Shown here: positions 49,255-60,699 of the stretch, piece by piece
Numbering within the stretch: position 1 is the first letter of the stretch
How the letters are laid out: each line of letters opens with the position of its first letter
From: Cytidiella melzeri
Lineage: Eukaryota; Basidiomycota; Agaricomycetes; Polyporales; Irpicaceae
Length of the DNA: 64,000 nt
Direction of reading: 5' to 3'
NCBI GenBank assembly: GCA_022592445.1
Contig: JABYQR010000103.1
Coordinates: 1 to 64,000 of the forward strand
Program-made: the position numbers and the translations under genes
The notes under the pieces: model-generated
What the model was told of the DNA's origin: nothing
The model's input: only the letters and a program-made list of their open reading frames with translations
The model's database searches: none

Positions 49255-49531
49255 TGTCAAAGTTTGTGGACAAGGAATGGCGCAGAGGGGAGGGAGGAAA
49301 GAAGATGGTGAAGAGGGGAAAGGAACGGTGTTGCAATGGAACTGTGACCAAGCCGAACCTTTTATACTGCATCGTCACTGTGATAATGAACAAACCACTG
49401 CACATTTGGCCGTGGTCAGTTTGCCCACGATGAGATCGAATCTTGGTTATGGCCATAGCTCGCGACATGCGCTGTTATGGGCGTGCAAGTAAAATAGTGC
49501 GTACCGTTGATTTGCGACTTCAACCAGCACA
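49255..49531. promoter_or_regulatory. Divergent promoter of the CACTA-like element
   Basis: The gap of about 280 bases between the accessory gene and the transposase start contains TTTTATACTG (about 49359) and GGCCATAGC-type words. Promoter function is inferred from layout only. Confidence 0.4.
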
Positions 49532-52500
49532 ATGCCCCCCAAAGCCACTTTACCCAGCTGTGCGTGATGTCTCCGAGACAGCCTAGATTTGTTGACTGAG
49601 AAAATTGACTTCATAGGCTTTCTCTCCAGCGTTGATGGAAAGCAGATCAAGTGTACCTATTGTGCACCGTTTGAGCCTGATGTCAGAAAGCACTGGATCC
49701 AACGTACCAGCCTCGCAGCACACATGAAGGGAGTGCAGCATCAGCGATGCTCAACGGCGCATGAAGAGCAACAAGCCCAAGCCCGTCAAGCTCAGCTACG
49801 GAGAGATCTGCTGCAGCAAGAGTTCATATCGCTCCAGCAGTCGTCGGCCCTTAAGGATCTTGGCAGCTATTTGGAACAGCAAGACAGAGAGAAAAGACAG
49901 TCGAGGGACAGTGAGCAAGGAGAGCCGGGGATGACGGGTGAAGAGAGAGCGATGTGGACTGATTATAATCTTCACGGCGCCACCTTCAGTCTTGGTGAAG
50001 ATCCTTCAGAGCGCGTACACACTGAGCTTGATGAAGAAATCAACAACTTCCGCCTGCAAGATGCTAGGCAAATGGCGTACGAACTGGGCTTCGGTAGCGA
50101 GACTGATGATAATAACGACACAAATACTGTACGTACGGAAGGACTTGCACAAGATGAGCAGTACTTGGCGGACATTCTTGCTGAATCATGTAAGTACACA
50201 TTTCGTTGTCTTCGTTGTCTATATTGTCTCAATTTGGAATCCAACAGACGAAAACTCTCCGTTTGACGGCTTAGACGATGAGAGACCTCACGTCTCTGAT
50301 TCACAGTGGGCTCCATATGAGTCCAAGACCGTGAGTGACATTGTAGCCACCTCTGACGTCTTCAAGTGAGCTCATTTATTTTCTTTAGATGTTTCTCCTC
50401 GATCTTCTGTCGAACCTTCCGCGACTTCGCATCTCAGAGTCACTTATGAAGGTTTTCCTTTGGATCATGGAGCAGGCTGGGGCACGAGATGTTCCTTCAT
50501 TCTATCATCTACAGAAGATACAGAAGGAGCTGCGCATGCAGGGAGGTGTTTCCACAACGAAGTTTCAGTCCGTTCAAGGGAACGTGTTTTATATCAACGA
50601 TCCTCGTGAGATTATTGCCAAGGTTTGTCTTTCTTACTTGCGAAAAACCTCTTTAATCATGGTTTATCGCAGGACTGGTCGAATCCCCTCATATGCCCTC
50701 ATATACACGTCTATCCCGAGATTCCTGATGGCCCTGTCAGTGAGGTATGGCATGGAGAGAAGTGGTGCAAAGACATAGACCTTGATACTCTGTCTCCCAT
50801 GTACGACGCTGGAGACAGGCACTTCTATGTCAACGAGCTGACACGGTTGTACGATGGTTCATTGGTCATACCATTCCGATGGATTGTTTATCATAACACT
50901 GTTCACGCGGAATCATGGAAGGTTACTGTTGATGATCAGGTAAGTTACTCTTGTTCTCTCGACATTATATTCGGATGCTGATGGAGCTCAGGGTATGGCG
51001 ACTGTACATGATGAGGGAGAACCACTCATGGTACCTGCCTCTGAGATGACCGACAATTACTTTGACCTTGAGCACGGTCATGAACTACCTCAGACTTGGA
51101 GTGGTAAGTGCATAATACAATTGTTCTGGCACATGCTCACTTTATAACAGCACACTCACACGCAAACGGCTTCCCTTCTGCAATGCCGAACCATCTTCGT
51201 GAGGTTGCAGGTGGTGACCCGCTGTATACTAGCTTCACTGACTACTTCGGTGATGATGTATCCGGAAATCGCTCGAAGTCTTGGAACAAGCATTGGAATG
51301 CATACATTGTTCACCGGAACTTACCAAGGGCATTACTGCAGCAACAGTATCATACCCACTTCATATCGACATCTCCTCACGCTACCATCTCCGAGCAGTT
51401 TGTAGCTTTCAAGCAGACCATTGAGTAAGGTTCTATTTTGTCAGCCGTCAGCACAGCGCACGCTTACTTGATTATTATGTAGATTAACTCATCAGGAGCC
51501 AGTTCGTGTTCTAGATGCTGCCACTGGTGAGATGGCGCGGTTTCGAATCTTTGTCAGTGCCGCGCCGTCCGATAACCCCATGCAAAGTGAACTGTCATCT
51601 CACATTGGTGGTGGCGGCAACCTCTTCTGTCGTAAATGCGATGTTGGTGGTACAACACTTGAGAAAGAAAGTACGGAAGGCTACGAGAGCCTCTTTCACG
51701 TGAGTCAGCAGCCTCTCATTCAAATCTCTTCTAATTAATAGTTGCTGCATTTGGCTCACATCAACTGTCAGTCTGGAACGTTACGATCAAAAGAGAAGAT
51801 TCTGAAGTCTCTCGAGACGCAAGTCGATCAAGCTTGCACAGGTGTCAAGCAGCGTATCAGCGATATCCAAACAGGAACTGGAATCAAGGACGTATATACA
51901 CAATTTTGGATTGAAGACCTTCTCGCTCGTGCAAAAGTGATGAAGGAAGCAAATCGTAAGCGCTCTACTGAAGACATTCGATCTGAACTCCAGCGATGGG
52001 TTCATGACCACCAAGATGAAATTTACAGTAGCTTTTTGACACTGAAGGGTGCGTGCCAACTTGATTTCGTGATGAACTCCACCTTGACCATGACATAGGG
52101 TTTGATCCGACCAAAGATACTCCGATTGAAATTCTTCATACGATTCTTCTCGGCCTTGTCAAGTACGGTTGGCATCTCACGCACAAGTCATGGGATCCCA
52201 CACAGAAAGCGCTGTACGCTCTTCGGCTTCAAAGTACAATGACGAGTGGACTGTCGCTTCCAGCCATTCGCGCGAGCTATATTATGCAGTACGCTAACTC
52301 TTTGATTGGACGTCAGCTCAAGACTGTAGCGCAGACATCTGTATTCCACGTCCACGATCTGATTGGACCCTTGGAGTTCCAGCTCTGGAAGGCTATTGGT
52401 GAACTATCGGCATTGATGTGGTTTCCGGAGATCCACAATATGCAACTATACCTCGTACGTTGAATGCTCAGTGGCTTGAAATGAAGGATCTTATATACCA

Positions 52501-53914
52501 ATGATTGTAGGATGACGTAGACGTTGCGGTAGGCAATGTTCTGGACCTATTTGCGGAGATCGACCCGTTGAAGATCATCCAAAAGTTAAAGCTCCATCTG
52601 CAGCTGCATGCACGAGAAGATATCCTTCGCTTTGGGCCTTTGGTTGGCGTCTGTACCGAAGGCTTTGAATGCTACAATGCCATCTTCCGTTTTTGTTCTA
52701 TCCTGTCTAATCACTTGGCACCAAGCAGAGATATTGCGATCCAACTTGCAGATCAGGAAGCACTGAAACACCGTCTTACGGGTGGTTCATGGGCGACATC
52801 GCAGAACGAATGGATATCCGCTGGTTATGGTGTACAAGATATGCTCGTCAAACACCCACTTCTGCAGCGACTAGTTGGGTGGAGTCCTACAACTGTCAAA
52901 AGTGTTGGTAAGAACACAGTATTTCTCAGATTGACATCTCACTGTTGTCTGAACCTATATAGGAGCCAGTAAAGCAAAACCGCTCAAGCGAGGCATGAAG
53001 ACACGTCCTATAGTGCAGCTTTCCGAAACAAAGGCACCACACACTCTGAACTATCGCTCATTTGTAGCGACATCAGAATGGACTGAGGGTATATCTTTTG
53101 TAACACAGTCCAAAGACGACTGTACTGTTGGCTCGTGGGTCTTTGCCGAGTCCCCGCTCAACGTAAGTAAGAAATTATAGCTGGATCATTGCCTACTAAT
53201 AATTGAACATTATCTGTAATGTAGACCGAACTCCTTGTTGGTCGAGTGAACGAGATCTGGATCTCAAATACTGTATCATCACAGAGCATCGTCATTTTAG
53301 AGCTCTTCCAAGTAGCAGCCAGTCGACATCCAACATTCGGAATGCCATTCTTGACATGTCGCCATGGGGAACCATCATCAATGCTTCTGCCCACAACGGT
53401 GCGCAACATAAATTGATGACTCAGCTAAATCTTGCTCATACTCATACCTTAGAGCATCAAGTTTGATTTTAATGTACAGCATGATTGCTTGTACGCTGGT
53501 TGCACCGCATCCGGAAGCAAGCCTCAAGTGCAAGAGCGAACAGAATCAGGAAAAACTGAGATGTTTGTGGAACATCGCCACATTACGACAACAGATCGTT
53601 TCATCATGAACATGCACGCGTTTCACAACGCGCATCTTATCAGGCTTGCAGTTCCTCGCACGCTTTCTGCTCCTCAGCCTCTTTATGCAGATCGTACATC
53701 AAAGCACGCGGAGATTTCAGCGCGTTTGCGCACCTCACAAGGAGAAAAGAGAGCAACGCAAAAGGAGAACAGAGAGGCAAAGAAAGCAGCTGGGCACAGT
53801 ATTCAAAAGGAGGCCCATGTTGGAGAGGAGGCTAATGTCAGTCGCAAGAGGAAGAGGCAGCTTGACAGTGTCCCGGAAGGTGACCAGGATGAATCGGAGG
53901 TCGGGTTTGATTGA
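49532..53914 (+). CDS. CACTA-like (CMC/EnSpm-related) transposase
   Basis: Large multi-exon gene, about 1,250 residues. The start is uncertain: ATG 49532 with a short intron, or the open frame from 49589. An N-terminal zinc-finger-like segment ([28 protein letters not shown]) is followed by a coiled region. Then [80 protein letters not shown] (candidate first Asp), [40 protein letters not shown] and [20 protein letters not shown] (candidate Glu), [10 protein letters not shown] late block has [11 protein letters not shown] and [11 protein letters not shown]. These blocks belong to a very common Agaricomycete transposase family that I relate to tnp2/CMC. The exact Repbase class is not certain. 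The frame is unbroken after splicing at about ten introns. Confidence 0.8.
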
Positions 53915-54216
53915 GCAGTCCACACTTATCAATGTAGTTGATTCTCAAATGACGTCAGATTTATTGAGCTCAGTATATTTTTGCGTGAGCTGTTCTGTGC
54001 AAATCGCAGTGCGGACAACCAAGTCAAGCTTGGTTTGTTCTTCAGTCATTCCCGTCGTTGAGCGCCTATGAACAGTAGTGGCGCGCGTGGACCAATTGTC
54101 CTTGGCCATCGACCACCATCACTGGCCATCTCATCTTCACGCACTTATAAAAACGCATGCGACTCTGTCTCTCAAGATGCTCTCGTCCTCGTCATTCCCC
54201 GCTCTCATTCATATCG

Positions 54217-54825
54217 ATGATTCAGCAACAGAGCACGCCCAACAGTGCCGACGCTGGCATGAAGATGGAGGCTGATGAGGAAAAGCCTGAGCAGTTATCA
54301 GAGCACGAGCATCAAGGTACGAGTTCAGCTGACTGTCCAATGAATATACTGTGACACTGTGCTCATCAAGGTGAGGCGGTTGAGCCTCAGACACACCTCG
54401 TGCTTATCAAGAAGACACCGCTGCGGAAAATCCTACAAGGCCCTGCGTTTGCGGATGGAATTCCGTACTTTATGCAGCCATTGCTACATCGCTTCCGTGG
54501 TCATACATCGCACGGCCCACCTCTGCCAATAAAGGATGCCGAGCAAAAACTTGCCTCGGGTTTTCTTTGCGGTGCTCGGCGCCTTGCAAGCGAACAACTG
54601 AACACGTCTGCCTTCTATGGGCTGACTGTGGCTCAAGGAGAGCAGACAATTCTGCTGCAAGAGCTGCTGGGCCTCGTACCAGTCTTCACGCGCGCAAGCC
54701 TCGGAGAAGACTCAGAGCGGCAGCTTGCTTTGCTGGGCATGATGAAGGACATCATTGTGTCGATGGGGATCATTGCAGACGTCGAAGCGAAAGCACGTAG
54801 CGAGTATGAACGTGTCCCAGTGTAA
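54217..54825 (+). CDS. Third gene of the CACTA-like element, unknown
   Basis: Two exons: MIQQQSTPNSADAGMKMEAD at 54217, then an intron (about 54316-54370), then GEAVEPQTHLVLIKKTPLRK, ILQGPAFADGIPYFMQPLLH, ASGFLCGARRLASEQL and a helical C-terminus ending SEYERVPV. About 185 residues. No domain recognised. Same strand as the transposase and within the terminal repeats. Confidence 0.55.
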
Positions 54826-55265
54826 ATAATAGAGTTCGAGTATGACATAGATCCACCGCGATTGTTTTGTTAAGCAAATAGGGGAGCGGAAATGACTGCG
54901 AGAACGTATACTAAGCACACTGAGATGTCGGGAGCTAAGCTGCTATTGCGGTGGACGACGTGATTCTGGCAGACAGATATCTGGCAGGCGATCCTTACAG
55001 GTATGTACATGTGCACTTCCCAACATTATCAGTGTGGATATGCGGTACCGGCCACCAAGCTTGCAGCTGCGGGGCCACCTACCTCCGCCACATGGCTCAC
55101 ATGTGCAATGCGCACGCGCGGCAGATGCGGGTTCAGTCGGCCATTCTGTGGTCATTCCAGACTACCGCTACGTGGCGCTCAGTTGGCGGTGTACAGGTCC
55201 AGGAAGGACCTTCTCTGCTGGGCCACTTGGCAAGTTTTATTGTATTTTATGGTGTTGCACTATCT

Positions 55266-56441
55266 CATTGCTGCTGTAGGCCCATCTATCCAGGACCATT
55301 CAAGACCTTCTCAATATCACTGCAAAATGTGCACCAAGCATTCTCATCACCAAGCCAAGATTCCACTTCCTAGTCCATCTTCTAGCATACATCCACCATT
55401 TTGGCCCTGCCATTCTCTTTTCAACAGAACACTATGAGAGCTTCAACCATGTATTCTGGCTTTCATGCATCCACAGCAATCACCACGTACCCAGTTACAA
55501 CTCATCTAAGACCTTTGCTGCACAGGACACTGTCAAGCATGTGGTCCTTGGTGGATTCTGGTATGATGCCGAGAAGTAGACTTGGAGATCTGCAGGTCAA
55601 GGAGTTCGAGACTACATGAGGGATCATCCAGAAGAGAAAGCACACCTTGGTTATAAAAAAACCAAGCCTGTTATTTCTGGTATGATTTTGAAGATGCTAC
55701 AATATCCCTGTGACTATACTGATAATTATGCTAGGATCTGCACACCTACCCAGGTCACAGCAGAGACATTCAATGTCTGTTACATGGGCACAAACATACT
55801 CCTCAACAGTTACTAGCAGCTCACCCTCAGCTCAACTTGCTGCCCATGGACTGGACACACAATACTATTTCAAGGTTGAGTCTATGGCTCTCATCAACTG
55901 CAATAAAGCTGTCACTGGGAAAGATATTCTTGTTAAGTATGGTGATAATCAGGTGAGCTATCTTAGTTTTGATAAATGTTTCACTATCATTGAATCTTCT
56001 CCTGCTCTTAGTACATGTTTGCACGTGTTATTGAGATGCTGGTGCCACTGGAAAACGCCCCCCAAGTTTCTCACATTTTTGTTCAGCTGTTCAAGATAGA
56101 GGACACACAACATGAGAGGCTTTGAGTCCCTCGACTGACCTTGACACAAGACACTGCCCTTCTCACGCTCCAGGTATGTTGAGCTCAATTGTACAGCTGT
56201 ATGTGCTCAGTCAGGGATGATTGCAGGACATCATATGTGAAGTCAATAGCCAGCACAATTGCACAGACTCGGACTCCCAATGCATAGGAGTGACATTGCA
56301 TCCTACTCAGCAAGAACACACCTTCACCAAGCATTGTACCAAACAAATTGCTTAGCATGCAGAGACACCTCATTTCTTACTCACTATCTACTCAATTCAT
56401 AACTACGAGCAGATTGCTAAAGCTCTTCCATCATTGCTACA
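55266..56441 (+). pseudogene. CACTA-like transposase C-terminal relic
   Basis: Fragments in shifting frames match the functional transposase family: NITAKCAPSILITKPRFHFL, AYIHHFGPAILFSTEHYESF (Glu block), NHVFWLSCIHSN and TFAAQDTVKHVVLGGFWYDA, then a TAG, GKPVISGM-like text, YMFARVIEMLVPLENAPQVS, and finally a piece with SQHNCTDSDSQCIGV and IYSIHNYEQIAKALPSLLQH. The 664-bp repeat begins two bases after the last residue. It carries many stops and is dead. Confidence 0.78.
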
Positions 56442-56442
56442 A

Positions 56443-57106
56443 CACTAGGGGCAAACACCAATTTCACACGCCTTAAAATTTGCATGATTACCCACTTAAA
56501 TGTCAACTATCAGCAGATAATCAATAGGCAATTTTGGGCTCGGAATTGTTTCTTAATGTTTGAGAATACAAAATAATGCTATACAAATTCTGTGCCTTTT
56601 CCGGGGCAGGAATTTCTGTTTTTTGAGTGGTAGTTAAATCAGAAAGAAAAATGAAAGGAAATTTACCTTTCAAGGGTCAGAAAACTAAGTGGAAAAGATC
56701 CCTTCCACGGATTTGGCGGAGCGTGGGAAAAGGGCATGAAAAAATCCAGAAAAGGAAAGGGTGGGTAGGATTTCCGGCGGCCTACCTCGTTGCATGCACG
56801 TGCTACCAAACAGTTCTTGAAAGTTGTTTGCCACGTTATGTTTGCTATCACCCGACACACGTGGGAAATCTATTTGTTTTTACAATTTTAGGTTGATTGG
56901 AAATGTGCCCAAAAAATCAATATTCACACAGATTTTCGGAGCCCGGAAAGGCTGCCAGTAGATAGGCTTCAAAATTTGTAGAAAAATCACAAAAATGTCT
57001 TTGATTGTACCTCCCAAACATAACCAGATATTCATGGGATTTTAAACATATCAACTAACTCTCACAATAATTTCACATCATGTGGAATTGGCCTTTGCCC
57101 GCAGTG
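56443..57106. mobile_element. CACTA-type non-autonomous element, unsplit copy (664 bp)
   Basis: Ends read CACTAGGGGCAAACACC at 56443 and, on the other strand, CACTGCGGGCAAAGGCC at 57106, with further inverted similarity through CAATTTCACA. The flanks CAA and CGA differ by one base from a perfect 3-bp duplication. It is opposite in orientation to the split copy at 37256-47122 and supplies the empty KDZ target site near 56699. No coding capacity. Confidence 0.82.
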
Positions 57107-59260
57107 CGACAGGCTGAGCCAGTGGTTCCTGACACAGCAATTTTAGAAGTGCACATGGGAGCTCGAAAAGCTGCATCAAATGCTGCACTTCCACCTTCCA
57201 GCACCATAAGGATGACAACACTGATCACTGGGAGAGATCTCACTCCAGCAATGTTCAATGTGTCCAACATCATGACACAGCCTTTACCAGGTAAGCCCCT
57301 GCGCATGAAGGGTATATCTGCACACACACTGATGATCATGTTCATCACATGCAGACAGCAGAGCTGTGACTGCACAACCATTTGTGACACCTCAATAGAG
57401 CTCAATCAAGCAAGGTGCAAAGTGCAAGGTAACAGAAATGGATGTGAGTTTCAGATCCTGCAATTATTGTGCATGTGTTCATTTTCTGTGGGCAGAAGGA
57501 AGCAGGCAGAGGTTGCCAAGCCAATTCAATTGCTTCCAGCTCTCAATCTCAAAATTGCGAGAGCAACACTGGTGCTGCATGTGCTGATTCACAATGGCAG
57601 CGTTCATTTTCTTGGCCAGCAGCACAGCCAGGTCCTCACATCCCTGAGTCTGGGCCACCCTTTCCACCTTCATTTGCGCCGCCGCAGTTCCTCCACCATT
57701 CTTCCCACACCCACCTCCATTTGCACCACCACCATTCCTTTCACCATTCTCTCCACACCTGACACATGCCATGAACATGCAAACATCAATTCTGCCGCCG
57801 CACCCATCCCACACAATCGACATGCCTGTTGCAGATTGCAATCCACCACACCCCTCAGCCGTGCCTTTTCAATCTTCTCACGCTGGACCTGTGCAACACC
57901 ATTTGGGCCAAAAATGACCCTTCACACATGTAAACTAGTGCCTTGCTTTGTTAATAATGCTCCATGCTCACTCGTTGTGGTCAATTTGTGTGACCTAATT
58001 GTTGACCAAACAAAGATAAACACGGTGCATTTATATTGATGCAGGGCGCTTCTGACCTTTCTCCGGGTCACACTGGTTGTTCACCGCCCTTGCCTCTCAT
58101 GAGTCTCTTTGACAACCTTTATTGTGGCAACATGCCCTCGTTGCACGAAGCCCTGGCCTCAAACCTTTCCTTTCCTCCATCCCCTTCTTTCTACCCCCCA
58201 GCACCAGCGAGGACAACACTGGCCTCAATAACATCCTGCAAATTTCCCAATCAGACAGCACTGAATCCATTGCCTCCATCAGCACTGGTGTTCGACCTGT
58301 TGGCTCCATTCATTGTTGTTGCTGTGACAGTTCCCCAAGTTGGGACCTGAGAGGAAGAAGCAATTGCTTGCATTTGCACGCAGCAGATGATTGGAGCACC
58401 ATCTCGACAAGACCGCAGCTGACCACTTCAGCCAGGTAAGTAACAAGCTTCTGTCACACCTCATGCTGACATTGCGGCTACGGCTTAATTCCGACCAATG
58501 CAGTATTGAAAATTGTGTCCTCCTCAAGGCCCAGCTCTTGTCAAAGAGTGACAAGATTTTTTGTCCAAGTTCTACAAGGCACATGTTGCCGACCAGGTTC
58601 TGGTGTGCTTGACATGTCCGTCCATCCCTGCCTACCTCAAGAATGTAGTTGACATGGTCATGGTAAGTACACTCTACAACATGCATCTCGTCCACACTAA
58701 CTTCCAAACATTTGCGGACCTTCATCGAGGAGTCCCCTGAATGGTTCAAGCCCATGGAGAAGTGGAGGATGATCCAGTCCATTGTAAGCAATGCCATGAC
58801 CCGCCACCAATCAGATATCAAGGCCATGGTGAGTTGCACCGTTCTATCAACGTGGTTTGGTGGTCACTAACCTTATACTACAGATCACCGCTTCCCTCGT
58901 CTCAAGCACGGACACAAACAAGCCGCGCAACGGGGCACAAGATATCATGGCTCTGGTCAGCAAGATTGTGCCTGAATATATAAGCACAGACTATGTTTGC
59001 TTTGCATTTCTTGTAAGTCCTCTCGCTCATGAGGGAAGTTTGCCCTGCTAACCTCAATCTGCAGCGCCAGTGCTATCTCAAGCATTGTGTACTTCAAGCC
59101 AACACCACTGCTGAAGGTGCAAGCAGCGCTGCTGGGCCTTCAAAGAAGGATGATAGTTACTGGAAGTATGTTGAAAACGAGCTTCAGAAGGCAAATGTCC
59201 AGCTCAAGGCCAAGTTGGCATCCAATGCGCAGGCCGCGATGCTACTCAAGGAGTGAGTCA
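57107..59260 (+). pseudogene. Decayed accessory gene of the relic CACTA-like element
   Basis: Possible exons with GT-AG borders: AEPVVPDTAILEVHMGARKA (57115), a Gln/Ser/Pro/His-rich stretch (57490-57765), RKKQLLAFAR-like text (about 58350), VLVCLTCPSIPAYLKNVVDM (58590), SPEWFKPMEKWRMIQSIVSN, AMTRHQSDIKAM, MALVSKIVPEYISTDYVCFA, and KDDSYWKYVENELQKANVQL with LKAKLASNAQAAMLLKE (to 59253). The last blocks parallel the accessory gene at 47910-49254. A frameshift near 58560 and stops at 57765 and 58350 argue it is not functional, though the 3' exons are well kept. Confidence 0.55.
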
Positions 59261-59402
59261 TTGCCAAATCTTGAGTGCTGCTTGGCTCAAAGCGAGGAAC
59301 AAGCGGCCAAGGTAAGCAAGTGCTTACTAAGCAAGTGGCTAGATGTGTGATGAGGCAAAACACCCTTGAATTATCTCTCTCAAGTTTGCGTTCTCCACCA
59401 TC

Positions 59403-60671
59403 ATGCTTCCACCCACTCCTACTCGCCCCTTCGGAAAATTCTTGCAACCACTTCCACTTCAAGGCTATTCTTCACTTATCATGGTTGAAATTATGCCAGT
59501 AGGGATTGGTGGAAATAATGTGGATGGTTTCAGAAATGGGATCTCTGCCGCGGAACTAGAGGTGAGGATGGCGCGCAACAAAGACAGAGCAATGAGGTGT
59601 TCAAGGGGAGATGAGGATGTGTCGAAAGACGAGGACCTTGGTGGCCACAATTCCTCCCACCCTCCCTCGAGGGATCCAAGCGCTGCGCCGCATTCGCTGC
59701 CTGCAGGAAGTCTGGGGACCCCTCCTTGGATCTCATCCGAGGGGTTGTTCCTGGATTTACTGGGGGAGATGAGTCCGGGATCCATACAAAGGGCTGTCGC
59801 TTTGATAAAAACAAAGTTAGACGCACCAAATCAGGTGCATATAGTCAGGCCCATTCCCTCCGAAACAAGCCCATTGGGGGTTCCTGTTGGCTCTCAATCG
59901 CACGGGGCCCCTCTGTTAGCTTCAGCCTCAATTACACGCGCCCTGTTACCGGTATGCAATGTCGCCAACAATGTGGACCTCTTCAGCAGAGTGGCAAAGC
60001 CCCCGGAGTCCTTCATTGCATTAATCAGGCACAAACATAATCTTCCTCTGTCCATGTGCACAAACAGGGTCATGCGCCAGATAAGGAGTGAAGGCCCTAA
60101 GTTCACGAAGGTCCATAATGCAGAAGGGGTGAGCAGTTACATCATTGACGTTTCTAAATACCCCAGCGAGGACAACATGTCCAAGGACAACTGGTGGCAG
60201 GCTTGGAAGAACTTTGCCAATGTCCTTGACAAAGCTTGCTCCGCGAAGGTTCGGGATCTCTTCACGGCCCATTTCGACTCCCTGGGCGAACATAAGAAGA
60301 TGGAGGTTTCATCCAAAACCATCTTGTGTTTTGACCGCGAAGTTTGGCAGTCCTTCTTTGGTAGATCCTGGTTGACATTTGGAGTGGGAAGCCAGAGCTA
60401 CAAATGTAGGTTCTACAACGTAGACAGGGCGATCACTAGAAGGAAAGCGGATGCTGAGGACAGAGGAAGAGCTTACCATCCGTACAACAGGGGAGACTGT
60501 GGCATACAACCCAGAGCTCGTGAGGACAGGTACGGGGGACCCTTCTTGCTTCTGACCTTCACTGGCAACAAAATTCCCACGGTTGGGAATCCCTCTTGGC
60601 GAAGCCACGGACGTTCCAGAGGCCCAGTATACACTCTAGAGAACACTTTCCATACCTTACATAGTCATTAG
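59403..60671 (+). CDS. Unclassified element-type protein, long single ORF
   Basis: An uninterrupted frame of about 420 codons. It is Pro/Ser-rich first, then LDLLGEMSPGSIQRAVALIK, a conserved-looking block RHKHNLPLSMCTNRVMRQIR, NWWQAWKNFANVLDKACSAK and RDLFTAHFDSLGEHKKMEV, TILCFDREVWQSFFGRSWLT and GSQSYKCRFYNVDRAITRRK. Spacing of W..AW..F, AHF..L and FDRE resembles proteins seen with agaric retroelements, possibly gag-like partners of tyrosine-recombinase elements, but I cannot confirm this. The C-terminus after 60480 looks truncated or frameshifted by the LINE that begins nearby. A zinc knuckle expected at the end is absent. Confidence 0.45.
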   Translation: MLPPTPTRPFGKFLQPLPLQGYSSLIMVEIMPVGIGGNNVDGFRNGISAAELEVRMARNKDRAMRCSRGDEDVSKDEDLGGHNSSHPPSRDPSAAPHSLPAGSLGTPPWISSEGLFLDLLGEMSPGSIQRAVALIKTKLDAPNQVHIVRPIPSETSPLGVPVGSQSHGAPLLASASITRALLPVCNVANNVDLFSRVAKPPESFIALIRHKHNLPLSMCTNRVMRQIRSEGPKFTKVHNAEGVSSYIIDVSKYPSEDNMSKDNWWQAWKNFANVLDKACSAKVRDLFTAHFDSLGEHKKMEVSSKTILCFDREVWQSFFGRSWLTFGVGSQSYKCRFYNVDRAITRRKADAEDRGRAYHPYNRGDCGIQPRAREDRYGGPFLLLTFTGNKIPTVGNPSWRSHGRSRGPVYTLENTFHTLHSH

Positions 60672-60699
60672 AATAAGTGTGAGACAGACGGGGGACATC

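Larger units (their letters stand above)
47459..55191. mobile_element. CACTA-like (CMC) autonomous element, 7.7 kb
   Basis: Ends read CACCGCCCAGCG at 47459 and, on the other strand, CACCGCCAACTGAGCG at 55191. Both lead into CGCCACGT, and TA lies outside each end. Inside are a divergent accessory gene, a transposase and a third small gene. The terminal repeat is short and imperfect, so the limits are tentative. It is CpG-containing, unlike the relic on its right. Confidence 0.55.
55194..58640. mobile_element. Old CpG-poor relic of a CACTA-like element
   Basis: This stretch contains transposase and accessory fragments of the same families as 47459-55191, but is very poor in CG dinucleotides and rich in TG/CA. 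For example, 55261-55500 shows about one CG. It surrounds the unsplit CACTA-type repeat. The boundaries are not definable by eye. Confidence 0.6.
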
